This document shows positions 1 through 13,100 of a stretch of 64,000 nucleotides of DNA, piece by piece. The position numbers were made by a program, and so were the translations under genes. How positions within the stretch are numbered: the first letter of the stretch is position 1; every line of letters begins with the position of its first letter. The DNA comes from Luscinia megarhynchos (taxonomy: Eukaryota > Chordata > Aves > Passeriformes > Turdidae): the NCBI GenBank assembly GCA_034336665.1, contig CM067566.1, forward strand, positions 16,102,330 to 16,166,329. Direction: 5' to 3'. The notes below the pieces were generated by a model. It saw nothing but the letters and a program-made list of their open reading frames with translations. It had not been told where the DNA came from and did not search any database.

Positions 1-56
1 CGAGACCCCACACCCACAGTGTTCCAAGACAGAAACAAGAAGAGCAGCTCCAGGCA

Positions 57-330
57 GTGTGAAGTCAGAGGCTGCCCCCAGCACATTCATTCCATCACCC
101 CGTGGTCCCAGACCGTTTGGTAGGGAAGGGCACCTTGTCACTGGCTGTGTCCCGCAGGCAGTCCCCTGTCATGTCCATTGCTGCTGACAGCACCAGCGAG
201 TGCCCTTGTGCTAACGAGAGGGCAGGTAGCTGGCTCCCAGGCACCAGCACACCCTGCTGCAGGAGGGGTCCCTGCTGCCCAGTGCTGACAACTTCTGTGC
301 AGGGCATTTTGTCAATGTTACTGACATCTT
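57..330. other. GC-richer patch of unknown nature
   Basis: This stretch is clearly richer in G and C than the AT-rich DNA that follows. Both strands have open frames of about 70 to 100 codons, as expected when stop codons are scarce in GC-rich sequence. I recognise no protein domain, repeat family or splice structure in it. The window starts just upstream, so it may be the cut end of an older retroelement, an exon or a small regulatory island. Confidence 0.35.
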
Positions 331-2062
331 GCCGTTTAGGAGCACATCTGGTGTTTGGGAGGATGCTGAAGAGTCATCATAATCTGGGAAGTTGCCTGAT
401 GGGTAATGAATAATCACAGTGAATAACCCAATGCTTCCCAGGCATTTTTCAGCATGTAGGCTCCATATACAATAAAGAATCAATTAATATTCTATTAAAA
501 AATTCTCAGACAAATGCAAAGATACAATAAGGTCTTCTTTGCAATTATCAATCACTACTGCTTTGCCCTTGGAAGCCAGCCCAGCTCCAGCTGCCTTTTG
601 CTTTCCTTGCTCTTCTCTCACAGCTTTGACCGACTTCTATTCAGCCTTGAATTTTAACTCCTGAGACCCCTCTATGTTTTCTAATGGAAATAGTACGGCT
701 TGGCAATACCCTGCTGAACATGTCCATGGCCCTTTCATAAGTTTGCAAACCCTCCAAGCCAGAAAACACAGTGAAGTTCTGTTTGTTACTCTCAGGTGAC
801 TGTTCAAATGGGCTTTCAGAGACAAATCTTTCACTCCAGTTTGTGGTTTTTCTTCCCTGAAGGCAGAGTCAGGGGCTATGTAATGATGACATTAGCATAT
901 CCTGCAAGTGCTATCAACTAAGGCAGAAAGGCAGAGGAAATGGAAAGAGCAGCTCGACAGTCCTGAATGCATCTCTCACATGCTCCTGGATAGGTGGGTC
1001 TATGTTGAACTGTTTTGCTTAGGCCAAACTAAGGGTGGGATTTCTATGTTTACTAAAATAATCTGAGCCTAACTAATGCCCTGTAGGTTAATTCATATGT
1101 TTGCTTTCTGCACTCTTATCAGGCTGAGATGTGCTGCTTAAAAATGGACCATTTGTGAAAAAAAAATCCCAGCATATAAATTTAGCTTTCAAACAGGTAG
1201 AAAATTAAATCCACGACTGTCCCTTTGAGAATTAAACAATTTTGGAAAGTGCAGACAGTCAAATCAATGCTGTCCTGAAGTTTGCAGAGATGAGAATTGT
1301 TCATAAAAGCTACAAACTCACATATTATTAGAATAAATACCCGAATTATAATTAACCAAATTCAAAAATCCTTTAGTAAAATCTTCAGACATGGGAACTG
1401 AAAAACATTAAACTTAAGTCTTTATTTAGACCATAAAGCAAGATTGTGATTTGGTTTAGGAATCTCCCACCTTTTTTTCACCCCAAAAGAAATAGCTGGA
1501 AGTGGAATTCCTTCTCTGCACACATTGTAGGACAAAAGTTAGCCATGTAAGAAATATGAGCTGATGGAAAGATGCAAGGTCACTGGCATGAGGGACTTTT
1601 TAGTAGAGGAATTCAGGCTCTTGAAACATAGACACCATTTTGGAAGTGTTTTGAGGCTCTTGATGAGTCTGAACATGGTACTGAAACTTCATTTCCTAAT
1701 TCCAACTATTAAATATTATGGCCCAATTTGCTTATTGCCCTTAGGTGCTGGACACCTTCAACTCCATAAGACTACTTTACTTCTCCAGAAAGTATCTATT
1801 TGGAGTTGAAATTCAATGAATTTGTTCCAAAAGCAAGAGTCTGGCTTGTTAGATATGACAGCTGGATTGACATAAAGACCCTTCCCCAGCACAGTAACCT
1901 GCATGATTGATATTTAATGTCTGTATTCCTGCACTCCTCTCTCCCACTAATTCCTATTTTTACCAGATCAGTAGACATTTAATTGTTGGTCAAAAAGTGC
2001 TTTCCTAAACTGTGTGTTTGATCTTATTTTAGAATGTGCTGGTTTGTGTGGGTTTTGTCTGG

Positions 2063-2108
2063 GTTTTTTTTGTTTTTTGTTTTTTTTAATTGTTTTTTTC
2101 TCTTTTTA
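2063..2108. repeat. T-rich low-complexity tract
   Basis: The plus strand is almost pure T, broken by single G, A and C bases, in several runs of 6 to 8. It could be a decayed poly-A tail of an inserted transcript on the minus strand, but no element body is recognisable beside it. Confidence 0.9.
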
Positions 2109-4883
2109 TATTCATGTGTTATAACCTGTCCTTCTTATGTGGAGTAAGTGTATCTCTAAATAGACCAAGTTGGACTTACTAGCCTGAAACATCCTGCTTA
2201 GTCATGAAGCTTCTTGGGCACACTATTTTCTGTGCAAATTCGAAAAAAAATCCTAATCATAAGCATCTTTCAAAATAAAAAATTTGAATATGTCGTAAAA
2301 GTGATATTATAAATCCAGGTAGAGGAAATATCTAAAATACTTTTTTCAGTATTCACTGACTAGTGTCAGCTTAGCAGTGTCTGTTGTCTTCCAGCAAAGC
2401 TGTTCTGCACTGTTTGGTTGCCTTAATCCCAAATGACCTGTAAACCTCAATTTTGCTCAGAAACACAATCATCTTTTGTCTGATTCACGTTTTTGTTGCT
2501 CTGTCAGTAGTTGTACAGGCACAATCAAGGAATTATGGTGTACTGTGTTCAACTTCACAGGCACAGCAAGCCTGGCTGCTCTCAGCCATGCAGCTTTATT
2601 AGATTTACAGAATGTGTTCCTTTTTTGTGTATGTTGAAAAATTGTCAGAAAAAAGGAATTGCATGTTGAAATCACCGGGAAGGTCTCTAACAGGGTGACT
2701 GGAGCATAAACATGAGAGACGTTTATTCAGCAGGACATAACAAGAGAATCTGGAAAGTATTGTGTACAGATGGGGGGAAAATGAAATATATCAGAAGCTA
2801 TGTTGAAAAAGCTTTTCCTGGGCAGGTGTAACTGGCTCCCACCAGCATGTGATGAGCTCCTGTTCAAGGAAGAGGAGGGGGGGGTCTACAGCTGGAGCTA
2901 CTAAGCAAACAACATAAAAGAGAGTCTGCTGATTAGTTCCTGGGACTGATCCTGAGAGGCTTAGGGATGCAATAATTGAATAATCATTTCCTTTTTCTAG
3001 TATCTTCTTCTGTTCTGGATTTCATTAATTTTGTTTAGTACATGTTGAATTCAAGAGACATGTTCAGGAAGTACAGGGAATCTTGTCATTGGATACTCAC
3101 TCCTGATCCTCCCAGTTCCACTCTTTTATCCTGGTTCCCTCCTACCTAACCATGCAGGAACCACAAATCAACTTGCCTGCCTTGTACCCACATAGTCTTG
3201 ATGGCTGTGCTTGGAGACAGGTACCTTGGGATATTTCATCTAATCAGTTGGTAGGTATAAAATAGAGGTAAATGTATTAGAAGAATTCCTCTGGGTCTGA
3301 TGCCTTAGGCAGTTAATGTTCCTTAATCAGTCCATGGGCTAATTAATACTATCCAGTCTGATTTGATTAATTCTCTACTTATAAATTGACTGTAGAAAAT
3401 TAACAAAACATGTTAAGCAACACATATTCCATTTATGCTCATGATCTCTTATGTTACCAACTTACTAAATTGACATAATGAAAAAAGATAACTGTGTATA
3501 AGGTCACTGGCAATTTTCTTTCCCTTGTTATAAATAATTCTTATTCCAGTTCTCTTCACTCCATGATTTTAACCATTTAGTTGATTTTTATGATTTGGCT
3601 ATTTTTTAGTACTTTCATAATATAAACTAGCACATATATTTAGTGGATATGTACATAACCACCCACCAAATAATTTTATTATACCAAACCTAGGCATTAG
3701 CTCAGCAAGTCCAGCAGTGATGCTGGTGTGAAAACTGGTCTTTCATTGTTGCACTGGACTGGAGAATCAAACTGATGTGTTTACATGTATATGAGCACAT
3801 GAATATATCATATAAACTCTTTATACCATTTCCAATACAATAATGGGATCTGTAAGAAACTACCCAGAGATGCCAACTGTACAAAGACCTGTTAAAGTGT
3901 CTGTAATTTCAAATAATTGGAACAAATAGTCACAAGTTCAGTTATGATTTGTGATTAATAGCAATATTTGTGACTGATAGCAAAAATCTTCAGTCAATAT
4001 ATTTATTTTTCTTATTTCTTTGGTTTAAATTCTAATTTGATTTGGTTATACTTGGAAGATCAGTTTGAGATATAAAGTTTATTAAAAACTTTCAGAAGTG
4101 ATAAAATAAAATACTTGACTAATATCAACTATATGAAAGTCTTCTAGCTGCACAACTATGGGGGGAAAAAAAAGGATATTGAATATTTTAACTGTTTGCT
4201 TTAAAATATTAATTCCAGTTTATGTTTAACTAGCTATACAATTGCAGAAGGAAAGATTAGGAACATACTTTTTGCAGTTACTTTCTAATTTCTAAAAGGG
4301 AAAATTTTAAAATTTCAGAAGAGCCAAAGTACAGGATTTAAAAGAGGTGGAAGAATCCAGACTCCCAAGAAGAATAAACAGTGACAAAAAGAAGCATTAA
4401 ATAATTTTTGTAAATATTCATTAAGAGGATTAAATGCACAAACAGGAGTAAATAGCAATTTCCTAGTATACCCTTCCACTGTTAAGTTTTAATTGTAGAA
4501 TTGCTAAATATGCTGATGTATCCTTCCCATTTTCTGTTTCTTTGTAAACCAGATTCAGTTTTCTTTTCTTTATTGCTTTCCTAGAGTTCTTCAGATAGTC
4601 TCCTCTTTTATTTAATATTTACATCACTTAGAACGGATGTATGAAGAGAGTAACAAAAACAAGTGTTTCTTTTACGTCTGCCAGACTGATGACTGATCTT
4701 AATATTTTCTTAATCTTGTGGTTAAGAGCGTGACAAAAGAAGACATTGTCTCAAACAAATTACTGCACCTAGGTGTGCAAGTGTTTTCTGTGTTCAGATT
4801 TGCATGTAGGCCAAACAGTGCTGCTGCACGTGAGAGTCTAAGAACAAAATAATTTCATTAAATGCTTATAATTGCCCTTCCAG

Positions 4884-4923
4884 TATTTCTGATTTATTTC
4901 TGATTTCTGATATTTCTGATTCT
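4884..4923. repeat. Imperfect TTTCTGAT tandem repeat
   Basis: Units of about 6 to 9 bases built on TTTCTGAT occur four to five times in a row with small changes. This is a short cryptic microsatellite. Confidence 0.7.
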
Positions 4924-6088
4924 GTAAGAATTAAGTCTATCATGTAGGAAAATAAATACCTGTAGCCCAGGTTATTAAAACAACCCACTACTTCTGTTAC
5001 ATTGCTTTTGATCTGTAATACATCACACTTTCAAATATTTAAAATATTCTTTTATAAACACAGAGATGAGATAGTGGAATCCCAATGCATCTGTGCAGTA
5101 TAAATAAATTTAACCAATACACTCAGAGGACAAATTAGCTGAAGATAACTTGAGGATATTTTTGAAATATAGAACATAAAATGCAGCAAGATGTGTTTGC
5201 TACAGCAATATCCCACAGTTGTTATTAAAGGAAATAAAAACCACTTTAAATAAACAATGTTTCTGGCAATCCTATATAGTAGCATCTAATCCTACAAAAC
5301 CCTTCAATTAAGTAGGATTTTCTATGTAAAGTAATGACATGGAGGTCCAGAGTCCCTTCATGTCTTTATGCTTCTTTCTGGAAAATAATGTAAAATACAT
5401 TATCATTAATATTTTCATATTTGGAATTTCTATATCTGACAGAGAATATAAATATTTTTAGTAGACTTGGATGTATGGCCACATTTTGGATATGTTCATT
5501 AAGTTTCTGCCTACTTCAGTCTTTTTGTCTATTTAAATTCCAGTCAAGAGTGATTACAGTTTTACCTAAGTGAAAATAAATTCTGACCATGAGAGTTCCT
5601 TTGTTCCTTGCCATAGGCATTTTTTCTTCACCTTCATCATTTAAATGGCTTATCTAAGCACATGAAACTATTCCAACGCAGAGCATACACAGCTTCAGAG
5701 TTTGTAACACAGGAGTATCATGGGAAGGGAGACTGATGTTAAAATTACAGCTTGTAAATGCATGTGGTTTCACATTGATAGAAAAAAAATCGGGCTGAAA
5801 TTCCAAAATTCTGGGAGCATTTTTGTGTTTCAGTGTTTAGAGATTCATAGGTGTTATTCCCTGTATGTTCAGTTAGGGCATAGCCAGAGAAAATTGTTCT
5901 GGCTGTAGCAGCTCTGGGTTAAAGCAGAAGAAACCTCCTCCTCAGTGCTGCAGATTTAACTATTTAGCTACTCACTAAATCCCACTCTCTGGCAAGTGGG
6001 TTGAAAACTTGCCTTTCACCAACAGTTTTCACGGATTTGTTGGATCATGGTGGTTCATACTGTTCCCTCCTCTGGGTTGTCATCTCAC

Positions 6089-6237
6089 CTGTGCATGCCA
6101 AAAGCAGCACACCTTGCCCTGCATTGCACCAATGCATGTGATCATGAAACTGCTGCAACTCTGATCAGCACAATGACAAGAACACACCAAATACTCTTGG
6201 GTCTGGCTATTCAGATCACTGCTGAATGTTACATGGC
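6089..6237 (-). other. Possible exon, minus strand (weak)
   Basis: On the minus strand, an acceptor ending in CTTCAACCCCAG is followed by 149 bases and a strong donor ACAG/GTGAGAT. One frame is open throughout (2 bases plus 49 codons). It contains several cysteines, for example CSCHCADQSCSS and GKVCCFWHAQ. I recognise no family. An open frame of this length is expected by chance roughly one time in ten per frame, so this may be a pseudo-exon. Confidence 0.13.
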
Positions 6238-8408
6238 CTGGGGTTGAAGATTTTGAGAAAAAATGGGGCTCTTCATTCCTTTTCTTCTTCTGATATGTGA
6301 AGAATAACTTAAATGGTCTTCTAAAACAACATTTTTGATAATTTTATTAAAGAGAGTCCTTACAACTTGAAAGACATGGTACCTTGTGAATAGCAAGCAA
6401 CACTTTGGGACAAAGTAGAGCTGCATTTAGACCTTAAAAAAACACTATCCAGAGCACAGAAAAGGAATGGCAGGTGCTTTTAGTTATAGGAAAGGATTAA
6501 GCCAAGTGCACACTGAGGCAAGGAGAGTTCTGATTTCAGGGGCAGGGCAGATTGCCAGGTGGGGTGTGTAATTGAGATGAAGAAAGGAAATGATAAGGAA
6601 TGAAAAATTTTGGTAGTTATATTAAGGTTGGGATACAGAAAGCAAAGGAAGAATGACAAAAGAGTGTACTGTTAAACGTAGTCTTCAGTAATGCAGGAGA
6701 GCAGAGTTAGATGTCATTTCCCTCCCCTGTTATCAAGGGTCACTACCATGGCCTTAGATTAATTATTTTATTTCTTTTTGCTGTATTTCTTTGGACAACA
6801 AAATATCTTTTCAGTACTGAAAATAAACTGAAGATTATGAGGAAGACAGATACTCTAGTAGCAGGGCCAATATGAGTAATTTATTCACACAGTAGAAAAA
6901 AAAGGGATCCATCAACAGAGCTTGAAGTGAAATTCAACCTGCAGGTATCTTATTTCCAAGCCAAATTTAACAGTGCAGCTGAATCTAGTTGGGAAATACA
7001 GATCTGAAATGTATAAGAAGGTAAATTTTGGTCAAAAATGAAAGGTGATACATCAGTGTGACACTGACTTAAAATTATACCTAGAACTATGTTTTCATTA
7101 TTCAAGATTCTTTATTTCAGAGAGGAGTTGAAGGAAGAATATTTAGAAGAAACATTTCACTGTATTTCAAAATAATAAGCAACTACAGTGTGTAATTCAT
7201 TAATATATTATCTACCACTAAACCATACATATAGCAAGTTGAATTTTTCTGTATATAATAGAAAAATATGCTCTTTCATGAAGATAAATAAGTCACTATG
7301 GTGTGTGAAAAATGATCAGTAGATAAAGACATTAAAATATTATATTTCTTGTGAGAAGCCAGAGGGTCTTCATCTCATTGTTATGGAAGATCCCATGAGA
7401 TGCCTTTTTTTAATCAGCATATTCACAGTCCCTTTGGGATATATTTATTATTAGAAAAGGTATTGCAGCATTTGAAATCAGAAATAAAAAATTTATAACA
7501 GGGTTTATGAGTAGAACATGAATCTCTAGTGGATACAAGTACACAGAGAAGTGAATTTATAATAAACTGTATAAAGGAGTACTCTTTCGAATACTTAACA
7601 CACTCTGCTAAGTTTTGTAAGTAAACCTTTTTGTATTAAATTCTAAAGTCAAGCTGACCTCAAAGACCTAACCTTCCACCATATCTGTGAAATATGGATT
7701 ATCCATCTAGGCCTTGACTCAGCAAAGTATCTCAGCATGAATTTAACATTTTTAATTCTTCACCGAGCTACGGTAAGAACAGCATAAAGTAGAATCCTAT
7801 TTTATTGAACAAGGTGATAAGTAATAATCTGTTTACTTTTGATATTTTTGAAGAAAGAAGTGCTGATAACCAGTTTTGATGCTAAGATTTTATTTTCAGA
7901 CTATTTGTAATACGATTTCTAATAAGTCCTATGCCCCTTCTTTCATAAATAGTTTGTCAAGAATGCATCTTTAAATGGGAACTTTTTGTGAATCAATAAA
8001 ACTGTGCATCTAAATAAGCATAAGGAATTACTTGTTCAAGCATATTTCAAGGATGAAGATGGAAATCCACGTAGGGAGTTAAAATGTGTGCAAAAAGAGA
8101 CTTTTATTCTCTTCACGTATTGCAACTAACTCCATAAAGAATGACTATATCTTCCTGGCAATATTCAATGGAAGAAAGGTGTTAATGGGAAAGGCAGAAA
8201 ATAATCTGCATTATCCTGACATTTGCAAATGACAATACTGTCAGAAGAGCTTGGATAAAAATTAATTAAGAATAAATTTGTCACTATTTAATTATAATAT
8301 ATTAAATTGTATACAATTTTTAGATGACATGTTATATAATTATATCAATTACAAGGTTAATAAAATAATGTTAAGTTACATATTTCTTCCCAGAAATACT
8401 ATGCTTAC

Positions 8409-8461
8409 CTTGGCCACCAGCTTTATTTTCTCAGTGTTTCTCAGCTCCCTATACTGTGCAT
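8409..8461 (-). other. Possible short coding exon, minus strand
   Basis: Read on the minus strand, a long T-run acceptor (TTTTTTTTTAG) precedes 53 bases that end in a strong donor, AAG/GTAAGCA. One frame is open: two bases completing a codon, then 17 codons reading AQYRELRNTEKIKLVAK. That is a charged, plausible helix. The donor leaves phase 0. The other two frames have stops. I do not recognise the protein and see no flanking exon with matching phase, so this is a lead only. Confidence 0.22.
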
Positions 8462-9109
8462 CTAAAAAAAAATTTCCACCTTTATGGAAATTAATAGCAA
8501 AATGCTAATTGTTTGCAGTGGAGACAGGGTTTTGCCCTGGATGAAAAACCACATTTAAGGCAGACTTAAGTCCTGTCTCTGGGACAAGAAAATGGGGAAA
8601 GTACTTCTGAGCTCACAGTAAGGCTCTGAAGGATATGGCTAATACCTCATGAGCAGATGACCCCATGCTTAGTCTTTCATATACATCCAGCCACAGTATT
8701 AAAAGGAAAATTCAGGATATATGGAGCCAGATGTGCTGATGACATGAACTAGCAGCTGCTTTGGAGTCTGAGCTGCCATACCAGATAAAACCTGTCCCCT
8801 GGAGGTTAGCACAACTGACCTCTGCATGTGTGTGGCTCACAGTTCTCAGTGGTGAAGCCATCAAAGAAAGCAGCAGAGCAGCAAGAGGCAAAGCCCCAAA
8901 GAGAACATTGTGCATATTCTCAGTCTTTCTCAATTTTCTGATTCCTTTCCCTCTGAATGGCACAAGAAAAATTATTTTAAACAGCAGCATGGTTAGGAAA
9001 TGCAGAAAAAAGAGCAACACAGAAAAATTTTAATATATTGAGTAAATTGTGGTTGAAACAAGAAAAGTGTGAAAAATACAGGGCTAGAAAAAGTGATAAG
9101 GAACTCTGA

Positions 9110-9169
9110 TTATGTTTCAGAAGAAAATATTACCTCTGCTTACGTTTCTGAAGAAAATATTACCCTCAG
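9110..9169. repeat. 30-bp tandem duplication
   Basis: Two adjacent copies of about 30 bases (9110-9139 and 9140-9169) differ at only a few positions and share the core GAAGAAAATATTACC. Read on the minus strand the duplication gives a repeated peptide (RNVSRGNIFF twice), which is a by-product of the duplication and not evidence of a protein. Confidence 0.9.
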
Positions 9170-9799
9170 CCACTACATGCTCACCCACTGAATGTAAAGA
9201 TTGTCTCACATCATGGTTATTATCATACAGTAGTAGGCATTTGTTTTTGCACTGGTGTTTCTGGTTTTGAATTGAGGTAATTTCAGTTCTGTTGAGGGTA
9301 AAACTTAAAATGCTTGGCAAATCAGCTGTTTCAGTGAAAGAGCTCATAAGTTATTTTGCTGTGCAAACCTCTTGATTGTAAACATCTCTGGGAGATTTCT
9401 GTAATTCTTTCTGGTCAGATGGTAAATACCATAAAATCAGCCTCTCACAGTGTTTTTCTGCCCTGACTTGCTTGTGGTCTCAGAGAAATCTCAAAAGAGC
9501 AAAATGAATAAACAAACTGACTAAAATTTTTAGACATCAGGGAAGACTTCCATGAGATTAATTTAAAGACATATTTGGTATTTAGAAGGTAAGTTGCTGC
9601 TTTGGCTCTAATATTTACTAGTAATGGAAAGGAGAATTTACAGACTTTTGTAGTCTTAAGGCTGGTTCTGAAGGTTTTTTGATAGCCATTACTGGATCTT
9701 CTACATTACTTGCATGAGTTTCTGATTTTTTTTAACAGACGTCTTTACAACTAAAAATTCCCTTCTAGAAAAGAAAACCCACCCCCAAGGCAGGAGGCT

Positions 9800-9862
9800 C
9801 ACAACTTGATGGTTTTTAAAGTCCCTTCCAATCCAAACCATCCCTATGATTCTATAATAAGC
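9800..9862 (+). mobile_element. CR1 LINE 3' end fragment
   Basis: The segment contains the typical 3' end of avian CR1 elements in plus orientation: a GATGG-TTTAAA-GTCCCTTCCAA block, then an AAACCAT motif and the CTATGATTCTAT tail related to the ATTCTRTG octamer. Only the last 60 or so bases are recognisable, as expected for a severely 5'-truncated copy. The open frame that starts here and runs to about 10150 is not considered a gene. Confidence 0.6.
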
Positions 9863-10149
9863 AATTTTGGGACAGTCCCTCAGTTCAAATGGATAGCTGC
9901 TTCTGTGCTTCCAGGCTTCTCTGAGCAGTGGCCAGAATCTATATTTGGATTCATTCTTCAATCATTTCCTTTCCCTTCTCTAATCCACAGTTTAGCCTCT
10001 GCTGTGCTGGTTTATATTTATTTTGCAGAATGGCTAAACATTCTAATTCTAAAAGAAATCTCCCCATTCTCAACCAAACTGTGTGCCAGAGAGGTAGGTC
10101 ATGAAATAATATACCTTTGCACAGAAGCCAAACATGTGGCAACCACCTG

Positions 10150-13100
10150 AGAAAGGAGGCTCTGAAAGCAAAAGCATGTCCTGCTACTGCAACAAGAGCT
10201 TTAAAATATTACAGTTGCCTTCTGGCCTGTAAAAAAAAATGCAGATTTGAGCAGTACCCCACAGTAAATTGTTGCTTATTTTCCCATGGAAGTTTTATAA
10301 CTTTGCTTTGTTTACTGCTTCAAAGACCCCCACTTGCTTACCTTCCCAGTGTTTTTCATATGCCATAATTTGTAGAATAACATGGGATTTTTCTGCTTAA
10401 TGCAGTTAATAATGCCCTTCTAAAAAATATTATATCTCTACTTTTAGTGCAATATTCATGTTTTCAAAGCAATATGGATGAATGTACACTTTCAGTTGAT
10501 TTCAGTATTTTTAAGAATTATATATTACATTAACATGTCTGTATAAGCATCCTGTAACTCAAATATATTTCTGGTACTGAGATTGTAACCTGCTTTGAAA
10601 ATAGGGGTCATTCCCTAAATCTTACCTCAGGAGTAAATTCAAAAAGGAACTCTCATAATTAGCATTATGTATGTGAACTAAAGTATAACTACACTGCTAT
10701 ATATTAAACTGCTATAGGCATATACTGTTATGTTGCTATCTCTGTGTTGTGACAGAAACAGAGAAGTGTACTAAGCTCACCAGGATGATGTTTTGAGGAT
10801 CACATTATGTAATTTGCATTCTGATTATGATTCTCTGTTGATTCATGAACTGTTTGTCCCTTAGGATTTTTTGTTTTCCTGCTTGTATTTTAAATTATAA
10901 TCCTAAAATTAGCTAAACAAAAGAGAATATTATTTGTACTGGTCAGACCAAGCCTAAAAAAGTAGTGGTATCAGTCATAGGACTATTATAAGTACTAATA
11001 CTAATACTAATTCTACTAGTATGGGAGCCTGCTTGAGTACATGAACTATATCTTTGCCTGTTGTCATCTAGAAATAATCTATGAGCACTGATGGGTGCTG
11101 ATCAGTGAGAAATCTGATACAGAAAGTTCCTTGATGGCTAGAAAAGGAAGTTTGAATACTGCAATAGAAATATTGAATTTAATAAATAGCAGGAACTCTT
11201 TCTAATATTGTCTTTCTCTGACCTGAAAGCAGCAGCAAAGCATTAGGCAATCAGATAGACTGAGCTACCTTTACAGTTAGGGCATTTCCTTCTCCTCTTG
11301 GACAACACTCTTCTTTCAGCAATTCATCTCATTGCTTCTTGTCCTGCATTAATGGACACGAATGAGATTAGTTAGATCTAAATACAAACATTTTTAGAGG
11401 ATGTTGTGAGCTCCTACCTAGATGATTTTCTACCTAGTTATCTCTTCTTATCTTTGGAGTGCTTATGTGGCTATTCAAGGGCCTTTCCTGCACCAGGTTA
11501 GTGTAGCAACCCACAGTGTGTGTGGAATTTCTTTATGGTGACACATTTGCTTCCCGGTGTCTCCAGGACCTTTAGCCTCTTTAGGTCATTGCCATGAACA
11601 AAACAGAAAAATAAAGGGTTTATTTAAATGTTTACAGCCTCACAATTATTTCTATAAATAGCTCACTTCAGATATGTTGAACCATTCTACTCTTGTATAA
11701 TGGAGCATTTTTTGTTAGTTTCTGTCTTTTATTCTTTCATTGGAAATAGTGTTCTTATAGAGACAGGATTCAAAGGGTGTGGTATATGTATATGTGCAGT
11801 GAAGAATGGACATTTTGTGTTGAATCCAAACAGATTCATGTGACATGTTGAGAGGATGGATAGACCTGATTTTAAATTTGTTTCCAGCTGTATATGTAAA
11901 GGATTCTTAAAAACCTTTTTCTCTTGGCAAGAAAACAACTGTACCACATAAAGTAAGCTGGAGAGGACGAGCATGCAGAGAGAGCACATCACCAATTAGG
12001 TCTTCATGGAAGGGTAAGCATTTTTTTTTTAAATGCATCCTTTAAATACCATGGGTTTTGTTGAGGGCTGAAATATAGGAAAAAGGATTATGCACACCAA
12101 AAATTATTTATTTATAGTATAAAACTGTATATTGCATATATACAATTCTGTGCTTTTCAACTTTTATCTTTCTATCCCTCATCTCTTGCATCTTCAATAT
12201 AAAAAATTTGTTCCACCTTCACATTTAACTGATACTATGGAAAACTTAAATTCATTCAAAAGACATTTAGCCAACAACACAGGGCTGCTTTCCTGATGAC
12301 CTGTGCCAAATCAATCAGCTACACAAAGATGTAATTCAGTAAAAGGTTGAAATCAACCCACTGTTAGTAAAAAGAATACATAAAATATCTCTTAGAAGCG
12401 AGTCAAACCCAACACCAGCTCCAGCCTCTTTCTTAGTCTAGATACTGTGCAAAGTTCTTCTGAGCAGACTAGGACAATAATATTTCAAACTGAAACTCAG
12501 TTCAGAAAGTGTGTATGCATGGGAAGGGATGGTTTCTCATATTGTTCTAATTTGATTACAATTTTTGGTTTTCTGCCCGATTGGCAATATGAAATTTGAG
12601 ATTATTAATGTCCATATGAATTTGTTATTACTAGTTATTAGTATGAATTTGTTATTACTATTGATAAGATAAACAGAAAATGAAACTTCTTAGAAAAGTT
12701 GGAAAAATTCATTGTATACAATAAAACATGCCACCAGTACTTACCATCCTTAGTATCTGTTTAAATTATTACAGTATGTCCTGTGTAGACAGAAGAATTG
12801 TAGCTTTTTATTTTCAAAGGAGGAATTCGGGGAAGGTATTCTCTCTTGTTCAGTAATCAATTAGCTCTGTAAAAATGAGAAACTTTATGTATTAAACTGG
12901 TATGAAAAACCATATTGGTTATGAATCAATTCCAAATCACAAGTTCTACTTGAGAAAATAGCTGAATAGTAAATCAAACACACGTGACATAAACAAGTGT
13001 TCTTTATTACAAAGGCTTTGAAGTATAGCTTGCATCATAAACCATAAATCTAACAAGATGCACAATTCTGCAGGCTAAGACAGTATGCTGTATATTAATT

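Larger units (their letters stand above)
331..9100. other. Unique AT-rich non-coding sequence
   Basis: Apart from the simple repeats and weak exon candidates listed separately, I see no gene, RNA gene or recognisable mobile element in this stretch. Open frames are short, scattered over both strands and without recognisable domains. It reads as intergenic or intronic DNA. Confidence 0.6.

Noticed and set aside
9806..10150. 114-codon open frame on the plus strand
   Set aside because: It starts inside a CR1 tail and shows no domain. A small exon-like segment at 10030-10093 (acceptor ATTTATTTTGCAG, donor GAG/GTAGGT) is too weak to list.
12745..12780. 36-base segment with good acceptor and donor on the minus strand
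   Set aside because: All three frames contain stops and the segment is AT-rich like its flanks, so a pseudo-exon is the simplest reading.
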